From: Pseudonocardia sp. SCN 73-27
GTDB taxonomy: Bacteria; Actinomycetota; Actinomycetes; Mycobacteriales; Pseudonocardiaceae
DNA length: 49,558 nucleotides
NCBI GenBank assembly: GCA_001725415.1
Contig: MEGH01000032.1
Coordinates: 1-49,558 of the forward strand
Direction: 5' to 3'
The translations under genes were made by a program, and so were the position numbers. Positions 43,619 to 49,558 of this stretch are shown here, one piece after another; positions within the stretch are counted from its first letter, which is position 1, and every line of letters starts with the position of its first letter. The notes beneath the pieces were generated by a model that saw only the letters and a program-made list of their open reading frames with translations, was not told the origin of the DNA and did not search any database.

Positions 43619-44683
43619 ATGACCGACACCATGCGCGCACTCGTCATCGAACGGGTCGGGTCGACCGCCGTCGTCGAGAAGCCGATCCCGGAACCGGGTC
43701 CGGAGGAGGCGATCGTCCGCACCACCGCGGCCTTGATCTGCACCTCCGACGTCCACACCGTCAAGGGAGCTCTGCCCGTCCCCGACGGCCGCACCCTCGG
43801 CCACGAGTCCGTCGGCGTCATCCACAAGCTCGGGTCCGCCGTGACCGGCTGGACCGAGGGGCAGCGCGTCGCCGTCAACGCCGTCACCCCCTGCTACCGC
43901 TGCGCGTACTGCCAGCGCGGCTTCACCAGCCAGTGCGGTGGGGCGCTCGGCGGCTACAAGTACACCGTCCAGATGGACGGCAACATGGCCGAGTACTTCG
44001 TCGTCCCCGCGGCCGAGGCCAACCTCACCGCCATCCCGGACTCGCTCACCGACGCCCAGGCCGTCTACAGCTGCGACATGCTCTCGACCGGCTTCATGGG
44101 CGCCGAGCACGCCCGCATCAACTTCGGTGAGACCGTCGCCGTCTTCGCGCAGGGACCCGTCGGGCTCAGCGCCACCATGGCCGCCAACACCCTGGGCGCC
44201 GGGCGGATCATCGCCGTCGAGTCCCGGCCCGAACGCCAGGCGCTGGCCAAGCGCTTCGGCGCCGACGAGATCGTCGACTTCTCCCAGGGCGACCCCGTCG
44301 AGCAGATCATGGACCTCACCGGGGGCGAGGGCGTCGACGCCGCCATCGAGGCCTTCGGTTTCCCGCAGACCTTCGAGGCATGCCTGCGTGTCACCAAGGC
44401 CGGCGGGCGCGTGTCCAACATCGGCTACCACGGCGAGAACCCCGCACCCCTGCAGCTGCCGCTCGACGCCTTCGGCCTCGGCATGAACGACAAGGCGATC
44501 CACACCGGACTGTGCCCGGGCGGCAGCGAGCGGATGGGCCGGATGTTCCAGCTCATGATCTCGGGCCGCATCGACCCCACCCCGATGACGACCCACACCT
44601 TCGGTTTCGACGACGTCTCCCGCGCCTTCGACATGATGACGACCAAGGAGGACGGGATCATCAAACCGCTGATCACCTTCTGA
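43619..44683 (+). CDS. Zinc-dependent alcohol dehydrogenase, secondary-alcohol (isopropanol) type
   Basis: 354 aa from ATG 43619, ribosome-binding site AAGGGG (43605-43610). Medium-chain dehydrogenase/reductase. Catalytic zinc ligands: Cys in ALICTSDVH, His in GHESVGVI and Asp in YSCDMLSTGFMGAEHA. The Cys-Thr-Ser-Asp and CDM..TG pattern is that of TbADH-like isopropanol dehydrogenases. Unlike TbADH it keeps four structural-zinc cysteines (TPCYRCAYCQRGFTSQCGG). Cofactor loop AQGPVGLSATMAANTLG. It probably oxidises a secondary alcohol to a ketone. A strong hairpin terminator follows. Confidence 0.88.
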   Translation: MTDTMRALVIERVGSTAVVEKPIPEPGPEEAIVRTTAALICTSDVHTVKGALPVPDGRTLGHESVGVIHKLGSAVTGWTEGQRVAVNAVTPCYRCAYCQRGFTSQCGGALGGYKYTVQMDGNMAEYFVVPAAEANLTAIPDSLTDAQAVYSCDMLSTGFMGAEHARINFGETVAVFAQGPVGLSATMAANTLGAGRIIAVESRPERQALAKRFGADEIVDFSQGDPVEQIMDLTGGEGVDAAIEAFGFPQTFEACLRVTKAGGRVSNIGYHGENPAPLQLPLDAFGLGMNDKAIHTGLCPGGSERMGRMFQLMISGRIDPTPMTTHTFGFDDVSRAFDMMTTKEDGIIKPLITF

Positions 44684-44693
44684 CCGGGCACGT

Positions 44694-44728
44694 CGGTCCG
44701 CGCGGGTCGGGAACGGCCCGCGCGACCG
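44694..44728 (+). terminator. Terminator after the alcohol dehydrogenase gene
   Basis: Stem CGGT-(bulged C)-CGCGCGGG (44694-44706) pairs with CCCGCGCG-ACCG (44717-44728) around a 10-base loop, 10 bases after the stop. Without the bulge the inner 8 bp are perfect. Confidence 0.7.
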
Positions 44729-44741
44729 GCGGCGATCCGGT

Positions 44742-44747
44742 TACTCT
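44742..44747 (+). promoter_or_regulatory. Candidate leaderless -10 (TACTCT) for the aldehyde dehydrogenase gene
   Basis: TACTCT ends 6 bases before ATG 44754. It lies just after the upstream terminator, so this gene starts a new transcript. Confidence 0.5.
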
Positions 44748-44753
44748 TGAGTA

Positions 44754-46226
44754 ATGACCGCCACCGACGCCGCCGCGCGGACGTTCGAGTCGCAGGACCC
44801 GCGCACCGGCGAGGTCGTGGGCACCCATCCCGTGCACGACGCAGCGGCCGTGCAGGCCGCCGTCGACCGGGCCGCCGACGCCGCCACGTGGTGGGCGGGC
44901 CTCGGGTTCGACGGCCGGCTGACCGAGCTCGCCGCCTGGCGGTCGCTGCTGGCCAAGCGCATCGACGACCTCGCCGGCGTCATCGTCACCGAGACCGGCA
45001 AGCCCCTCGACGACGCCCGCCTCGAGCTGATCCTCGCCGTCGACCACCTCGACTGGGCCGCCCGCAACGCCAAACGCGTCCTCGGCAAGCGCTCGGTGAA
45101 GCCCGGGCTGCTGGGCGCCAACCAGGCCGCGTCGGTGTCGTACCCGCCGGTCGGCGTCGTCGGTGTCATCGGGCCCTGGAACTACCCCGTCTTCACGCCG
45201 ATGGGCTCCATCGCCTACGCGCTCGCGGCCGGCAACACCGTCGTCTTCAAGCCCAGCGAGCTCACCCCCGGGGTCGGCCGCGCGCTGGCCGACACCCTCG
45301 CCGAAGCGGTGCCCCACGCGCCGTTGCTGCAGGTCGTGACCGGTTTCGGGGAGACGGGCGCGGCGCTGTGCCGGGCGCGCGGCGTCGGCAAGATCGCGTT
45401 CACCGGGTCCACCGCCACGGGCAGGCGGGTCATGGCGGCGTGCGCGGAGAACCTCGTCCCCGTGCTGATCGAGTGCGGCGGCAAGGACGCCATGATCGTC
45501 GACTCCGACGCCGACCTCGTCGCCGCCGCCGACGCCGCCGTCTGGGGCGGGATGTCCAACGCCGGCCAGACCTGCGTCGGCGTCGAGCGCGTCTACGTCC
45601 TCGACGACGTCGCCGACGCCTTCGCCACCGAGGTCGCCAAGCGCGCCGCCGCACTGCGGGCGGGCGACTCCTTCGGGCCGATGACCATGCCCGCGCAGAC
45701 CGCGACCGTCGAACGCCACGTCCGCGACGCCATTGCCGCCGGCGGCACCGCGCTGGTCGGCGGGCCGGACTCGATCCGCGGCGGGTTCGTCGACCCGGTC
45801 GTCGTCGCCGACGTCCCCGAGGACAGCCCCGCCGTCACCGAGGAGACGTTCGGGCCGCTGCTCGTCGTCAACCGGGTCCCGGACGTCGACGAGGCGGTCC
45901 GCCGCGCCAACGCCACCGGCTACGGGCTGGGCGCCTCGGTGTTCTCGAAGGCCCGCGGCGAGGAGATCGCCGACCGGCTGCGCTGCGGCATGGTCGCGGT
46001 CAACGGCGTCATCTCCTTCGCCGGCATCCCCGCGCTGCCCTTCGGCGGCGTCGGCGACTCAGGGTTCGGTCGCATCCACGGCGACGACGGGCTGCGCGAG
46101 TTCGCCCGCCCCCGGGCCGTGGCCCGCCAGCGCTTCGCCCTCCCTGTCCCTCTGACCAGTTTCCGACGCCCCGCGTCGGCCATGAAAGGCCTGGTCAGGA
46201 TGACGCGGCTGCGTCTGGGGCGCTGA
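44754..46226 (+). CDS. Aldehyde dehydrogenase family protein
   Basis: 490 aa from ATG 44754. NAD(P)-dependent oxidation of an aldehyde to the acid. Catalytic Cys in SNAGQTCVGVERVYV, general-base Glu in VLIECGGKDAMIV, oxyanion Asn in GPWNYPVF, cofactor Lys in VVFKPSELTP. The C-terminal part ends FGGVGDSGFGRIHGDDGLRE followed by a basic tail. Substrate unknown. TACTCT gives it its own leaderless start. A 101-base gap with the shared 13-base motif follows, before the HBD gene. Confidence 0.94.
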   Translation: MTATDAAARTFESQDPRTGEVVGTHPVHDAAAVQAAVDRAADAATWWAGLGFDGRLTELAAWRSLLAKRIDDLAGVIVTETGKPLDDARLELILAVDHLDWAARNAKRVLGKRSVKPGLLGANQAASVSYPPVGVVGVIGPWNYPVFTPMGSIAYALAAGNTVVFKPSELTPGVGRALADTLAEAVPHAPLLQVVTGFGETGAALCRARGVGKIAFTGSTATGRRVMAACAENLVPVLIECGGKDAMIVDSDADLVAAADAAVWGGMSNAGQTCVGVERVYVLDDVADAFATEVAKRAAALRAGDSFGPMTMPAQTATVERHVRDAIAAGGTALVGGPDSIRGGFVDPVVVADVPEDSPAVTEETFGPLLVVNRVPDVDEAVRRANATGYGLGASVFSKARGEEIADRLRCGMVAVNGVISFAGIPALPFGGVGDSGFGRIHGDDGLREFARPRAVARQRFALPVPLTSFRRPASAMKGLVRMTRLRLGR

Positions 46227-46249
46227 TCGCCGGGGTGTTCCGCGCGACA

Positions 46250-46264
46250 TGCGTGGTATCCCGA
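46250..46264 (+). promoter_or_regulatory. Motif TGCGTGGTATCCC upstream of the double HBD gene
   Basis: The same 13 bases as at 21152-21164, here 78 bases before GTG 46328. A short dyad ACACTCGGG-type sequence follows. Candidate shared promoter element or operator linking this gene to the mutase gene. Confidence 0.4.
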
Positions 46265-46327
46265 ACACTCGGGATGGGAGTATCGCTGCCGACAGGTGAG
46301 TCGTCGCAGATTCGGGAGGTCGTTGGC

Positions 46328-48112
46328 GTGACACGGGAGTTCCGGACGGTCGGGGTCGTCGGGCTGGGCACGATGGGCGCCGGCATCGTGGAAGTCTTCG
46401 CGCGCAACGGCCTGCAGGTCATCGCCGCCGAGACCGACGACGACGCCGTCGCCCGCGGCCGCAACCACCTCGAGACCTCGACGACCCGCGCCATCGAGCG
46501 CGGCAAGCTCACCCAGGCCGACGCCGACGAGCTGCTCGGCCGCATCACGACCACGACCTCGCTGGCCGACCTCGCCGACTGCGACCTCGTCGTCGAAGCC
46601 GTCCCGGAGCACCTCGACCTCAAGGCGTCCATCCTCGCCGAGCTCGACAAGGTCCTCGCCCCGTCGGCGATCCTCGCGTCCAACACCTCGTCGCTGTCGG
46701 TCACCGAGCTCGCCGTGCGCACCGGCCGCCCCGGCAAGGTCGTCGGGATGCACTTCTTCAACCCGGCGCCCGTGCAGAAGCTCGTCGAGCTCGTCCGCTC
46801 CGTCGTCACCGAGCCCGACGTCGTCGACGACCTGCGCGCCTTCGCCGCGACGCTCGACAAGGTCCCCGTCGTCATCGGCGACCGCGCCGGGTTCATCGCC
46901 AACGCGCTGCTGTTCGGCTACCTCAACCACGCCGCGCGCATGTACGAGTCGCGCTACGCCAGCCGCGAGGACCTCGACGCCGCCATGCGGTACGGCTGCG
47001 GCTACCCGATGGGCCCGCTCGCGCTGCTCGACCTCATCGGCCTCGACACGGCCTACGAGATCCTCGACACGATGTACCACGAGTCGCGGAACCTGATGCA
47101 CGCCCCCGCGCCCGTCCTCAAGCAGATGATCACCGCCGGCCTGCTGGGCCGCAAGAGCGGCCGCGGCTTCTACACCTACGCCAAGCCGCACAGCTCGAAG
47201 GTCGTCCCCGACACCGACACCCCCACCGGCGACCTCCCGGCCGACGTCACGCTGCGCGACATCGCCCGCGTCGGTGTCGTCGGCACCGGGACGATGGCCA
47301 CCGGCATCGTCGAGGTCTTCGCCAAGGCCGGTTACGACGTCGTCGTCCGCGGCCGCAGCGACTCCAAGGCCGAGGCCGCGCTCGCCGCCGTCCGCAAGTC
47401 GCTCGACAAGGGCGTGGTGCGCGGCAAGCTCACCGAGGACGACCGCGACGCCGCCCTCGCCCGCATCACCACCACCACGCGGCTCGAGGACATGGCCGAC
47501 GTCGACCTCGTCGTCGAGGCCGTCGCCGAGGAGCTCGACGTCAAGCGCGCCGTGTTCGGTGCCCTCGACGAGATCTGCAAGCCCGGCGCCGTCCTCGCCA
47601 CCACGACGTCGTCGCTGCCCGTCGTCGAGTGCGCCGCCGCCACCTCGCGGCCCTCCGACGTCGTCGGCCTGCACTTCTTCAACCCGGCGCCGGTCATGAA
47701 GCTCGTCGAGGTCGTCTCGACGATCACGACCTCGCCCGACGTCTCCGCCACCGCCGTCGCCCTCTGCGAGAAGCTCGGCAAGGTCGCCGTCTCCTGCGGC
47801 GACCGGGCCGGGTTCATCGTCAACGCGCTGCTGTTCCCGTACCTCAACGACGCCGTCAAGATGCTCGAGGCGCACTACGCCACCGCCGACGACATCGACG
47901 CCGCCATGAAGACCGGCTGCGCCCTGCCGATGGGCCCGTTCGAGCTGCTCGACGTCGTCGGCCTCGACGTGTCGCTCGCGATCGAGAAGTCGTTGTTCCT
48001 GGAGTTCCGCCAGAGCGGGTTCGCCCCCGCGCCGCTGCTCGAGCACCTCGTCACCGCCGGACGGCTGGGTCGCAAGACCGGACACGGCTTCCGCGACTAC
48101 GCCGGACGCTGA
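46328..48112 (+). CDS. 3-Hydroxyacyl-CoA dehydrogenase with two tandem HBD modules
   Basis: 594 aa from GTG 46328 (ribosome-binding site GGGAGG, 46315-46320). Two complete modules of ~290 aa: each has a Rossmann NAD domain (GVVGLGTMGAGIVEVFARNG near residue 8; GVVGTGTMATGIVEVFAKAG near residue 315) and a C-terminal helical domain with the catalytic His segment (VGMHFFNPAPVQKLVEL; VGLHFFNPAPVMKLVEV) and GFIANALLF/GFIVNALLF. The first module has the canonical ASNTSSLSV. In the second the corresponding Asn is Thr (ATTTSSLPV), so its activity may differ. Each module ends GRKSGRGFYTY / GRKTGHGFRDY. It oxidises (S)-3-hydroxyacyl-CoA to 3-oxoacyl-CoA. No thiolase gene is in the window. Confidence 0.93.
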   Translation: MTREFRTVGVVGLGTMGAGIVEVFARNGLQVIAAETDDDAVARGRNHLETSTTRAIERGKLTQADADELLGRITTTTSLADLADCDLVVEAVPEHLDLKASILAELDKVLAPSAILASNTSSLSVTELAVRTGRPGKVVGMHFFNPAPVQKLVELVRSVVTEPDVVDDLRAFAATLDKVPVVIGDRAGFIANALLFGYLNHAARMYESRYASREDLDAAMRYGCGYPMGPLALLDLIGLDTAYEILDTMYHESRNLMHAPAPVLKQMITAGLLGRKSGRGFYTYAKPHSSKVVPDTDTPTGDLPADVTLRDIARVGVVGTGTMATGIVEVFAKAGYDVVVRGRSDSKAEAALAAVRKSLDKGVVRGKLTEDDRDAALARITTTTRLEDMADVDLVVEAVAEELDVKRAVFGALDEICKPGAVLATTTSSLPVVECAAATSRPSDVVGLHFFNPAPVMKLVEVVSTITTSPDVSATAVALCEKLGKVAVSCGDRAGFIVNALLFPYLNDAVKMLEAHYATADDIDAAMKTGCALPMGPFELLDVVGLDVSLAIEKSLFLEFRQSGFAPAPLLEHLVTAGRLGRKTGHGFRDYAGR

Positions 48113-48127
48113 CAGGCCCGCGCGGCA

Positions 48128-48163
48128 CGCCCCGTACCCTCGGGGCGCCCCGTACCCTCGGGG
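48128..48163 (+). repeat. Perfect 18-bp tandem duplication carrying a -10 hexamer
   Basis: Two identical 18-base units (48128-48145, 48146-48163; CGCCCCGTACCCTCGGGG). Each contains TACCCT (48135-48140, 48153-48158) flanked by CCCCG/CGGGG arms. The second TACCCT ends 6 bases before GTG 48165, a leaderless -10. The first copy would make a ~18-base leader. The arms could also form hairpins that terminate the HBD transcript. Confidence 0.85.
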
Positions 48164-48164
48164 T

Positions 48165-48482
48165 GTGCCGCGCGCGAACCGCCCCCGCCGGGCCGCGTCG
48201 TCGGCCTCCCCGAAGTGGGCCGCACCGCACCGGCCCCTCGGGTCTGCCGCGCTGAGCCGCACCGAGTCGGGTGCCGACGGCGACTGGCACGTCCGTCACG
48301 TCCCCGGCGGCGCCTCGGTCAAGGACTACCGCTGCCCCGGCTGCGACCAGACCCTGCCGTCGGGCACGCCACATGTCGTCACCTGGCCGGCGGGGGAGTA
48401 CGGCTCCGTCGGCGAGCGCCGGCACTGGCACCTGCCGTGCTGGAACGCCCGCGACCGCAGGCGCCCGGGCCGCCGGCGCTGA
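48165..48482 (+). CDS. Small zinc-ribbon-like protein, actinobacterial
   Basis: 105 aa from GTG 48165. Basic N-terminus (MPRANRPRRAASSASPKWAA), the central TESGADGDWHVRHVPGGASVKD, then a putative metal site: CPGC in YRCPGCDQTLPSGTPHVV, and HWHLPCWNARD. Two Cys plus His/Cys later suggest a Cys/His zinc site. The C-terminus is basic (RRRPGRRR). I recall homologues annotated as ATP/GTP-binding proteins, but no P-loop is present. Function unknown. Convergent with the coiled-coil gene; the 126 bases between them show no clear terminator. Confidence 0.8.
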   Translation: MPRANRPRRAASSASPKWAAPHRPLGSAALSRTESGADGDWHVRHVPGGASVKDYRCPGCDQTLPSGTPHVVTWPAGEYGSVGERRHWHLPCWNARDRRRPGRRR

Positions 48483-48608
48483 CTGGTCCTCCGGCGCGCT
48501 GCGCGCTGCTCGCCGCTCGTGCGGGCGCCGATTTCGACGTCACGCTGGTCGTAGCGGTCCCGGAGCAGTCTGGCGTCGGTGTCAGGGTGGTCGGGTGAGT
48601 ACCGCGCC

Positions 48609-49523
48609 TCAGAGGAGCGGGCCCGGCGGGCGGCGGTCGAGGAGCTCCGACTCGCCGTGCAGCGGCGAGATGACCTCGAGCAGCTGGTCGATCCGCGACC
48701 GCGACCCGCTCAGCTGCTCCGCGATCCGCCCCCGCAACGCGGTGAGCTCGATCAGGTGCGCCTCGGCGTCGGCGACGATCTCCCGCGCCTGCTGCCGGGC
48801 CTGCGACACCGTCGCCGCGGCCTCGTCCTGCGAGTCCGCGCGCCGCTGGGCGATCTCCCGCTGCGCCGTCGTCCGCTCCATGGTCAGCGCCGCCAACGCC
48901 TCGGACCGGCGCTGGTTCATCGCGATCGTGAAGTCCTCGTCGACCTCGCGGCGACGCTGCTCCGACTCCGCCAACAGGGCCTCACGGTGCGCGCGGGCCT
49001 GGTCGTCGGCCGCCCGGATCTCCGCCTCGGCGACCGCCAGCCGACGTGCCAGGTCGTCCTCGGTGGCCACCCGGTGCGCCTCCACCGCGGCCTCCGCCGC
49101 ACGCGCCTCCCCGATGATCCGTGCCGCCTCTGCCCGGGCGTCGGCGACCAGCTGTGCGGCGTCGCGTTCCGTGTCGGCACGGGCCTGCGCGACCTCCGCG
49201 TCGGCGCGGGCGCGGATCTCCGCGACCTCCTCCTGAGCCAGTCGCAGCATCGACCGCAACCGCTCGCTCATGCCCTGCACGTCCTGCGGCGGGGCCGAGA
49301 GCTTGCGCACCTGCAGCCGCAGCGCCTCGTTCTCCGAGCGCACGACGTCGAGCTCACGGGTGATCTCGGTGATGCCGGCCGCGGCCGCGTCACGGTCGGC
49401 CACGACCATGCGCAGATCAGCGTCGACACGCTGCAGATGCGTGTCGACCTGCAGCTGGTCGTAGCCGCGGCGCGAGACGCGGAAGCCGGCCGGGGAACGT
49501 CGAGGGTCCGGGGCGCCCACCAT
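48609..49523 (-). CDS. DivIVA-like coiled-coil protein
   Basis: 304 aa from ATG 49523; GTG 49532 would add three residues, but TACGGT ends 7 bases before the ATG. N-terminal part FRVSRRGYDQLQVDTHLQRV resembles the DivIVA N-terminal crossover segment (F...RGY....V). From about residue 35 nearly the whole chain is Ala/Glu/Arg-rich coiled coil with heptads (LAQEEVAEIRARADAEVAQ). It ends PPGPLL. DivIVA/Wag31 relatives mark poles and organise polar growth in Actinobacteria; whether this one does is not shown. No membrane segment. Confidence 0.8.
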   Translation of the reverse strand: MVGAPDPRRSPAGFRVSRRGYDQLQVDTHLQRVDADLRMVVADRDAAAAGITEITRELDVVRSENEALRLQVRKLSAPPQDVQGMSERLRSMLRLAQEEVAEIRARADAEVAQARADTERDAAQLVADARAEAARIIGEARAAEAAVEAHRVATEDDLARRLAVAEAEIRAADDQARAHREALLAESEQRRREVDEDFTIAMNQRRSEALAALTMERTTAQREIAQRRADSQDEAAATVSQARQQAREIVADAEAHLIELTALRGRIAEQLSGSRSRIDQLLEVISPLHGESELLDRRPPGPLL

Positions 49524-49530
49524 GCGCGTC

Positions 49531-49536
49531 ACCGTA
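49531..49536 (-). promoter_or_regulatory. Candidate leaderless -10 (TACGGT) for the DivIVA-like gene
   Basis: TACGGT on the minus strand ends 7 bases before ATG 49523. A TTGACG lies further upstream but only 13 bases from it, too close for a normal -35. Confidence 0.4.
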
Positions 49537-49558
49537 CCGGGCGACGGGCCGTCAAGTG

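Noticed and set aside
48165-48482. ATP/GTP-binding function for the small zinc-ribbon-like protein.
   Set aside because: No Walker A or GTPase motif is present; only Cys/His pairs are visible.

Overview
The window is a continuous piece of a very GC-rich actinobacterial chromosome. Gene order (rho, rpmE, prfA, prmC, threonylcarbamoyl-AMP synthase, wecA, the whole atp operon, a DUF2550 gene, a cobalamin adenosyltransferase, murA and, further on, nucS) matches the Rv1297-Rv1321 stretch of Mycobacterium tuberculosis as I remember it. An Asp in place of the catalytic Cys of MurA, a NucS mismatch endonuclease and a long disordered Rho extension fit Actinobacteria. glyA inside the cluster and the style of the accessory genes suggest Pseudonocardia or a relative; that genus call is inference. 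No rRNA, tRNA, CRISPR, integrase or IS element was seen, and no stretch over 300 bases lacks a gene.

Layout. 1-4936: transcription termination and translation genes (rho, cut off at its 5' end, rpmE, prfA, prmC, sua5). 4939-6610: a palindromic repeat, a decayed GNAT/DUF559 chimera and a TetR regulator. 6715-17670: glyA, wecA and the F1Fo ATP synthase operon, with two b-type subunits and a delta subunit not fused to b'. 17692-20125: DUF2550, cobalamin adenosyltransferase, murA. 20268-24051: a DUF1206 membrane protein, a B12-dependent MeaA/ethylmalonyl-CoA mutase-type enzyme and a coil-rich protein. 24326-28253: an ectoine-type (Ehu) ABC importer with two different substrate-binding lipoproteins, one at each end. 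28350-32683: acyl-CoA ligase and a crotonase-fold protein, divergent from a TetR-P450 pair. 32763-35472: DUF4232 lipoprotein, methyltransferase, and a QorB-type quinone reductase divergent from its HxlR/QorR-type regulator. 35529-42300: acyl-CoA dehydrogenase, Nudix hydrolase, WYL regulator, amidohydrolase and a giant LuxR-type (LAL) regulator. 42311-49523: nucS, a small secreted protein, alcohol and aldehyde dehydrogenases, a double-module 3-hydroxyacyl-CoA dehydrogenase, a zinc-ribbon protein and a DivIVA-like coiled coil.

How it fits together. The left half is housekeeping (termination, release, peptidoglycan and polyprenyl-sugar synthesis, ATP synthesis). The right half is accessory acyl-CoA, alcohol and osmolyte metabolism with local regulators. 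Relative to M. tuberculosis, about 22 kb between murA and nucS is different content.

The main non-gene signals are: (1) a TAnnnT hexamer 6-8 bases upstream of the start codon of at least thirteen genes, which points to widespread leaderless transcription; (2) two families of dispersed palindromes (58 bp and 40-56 bp) at gene ends; (3) a 13-base motif shared by the promoter regions of the MeaA-type mutase and the double HBD gene; (4) a perfect 18-bp tandem duplication of a -10 region. Start codons were chosen by reading upstream sequence, and many are GTG.
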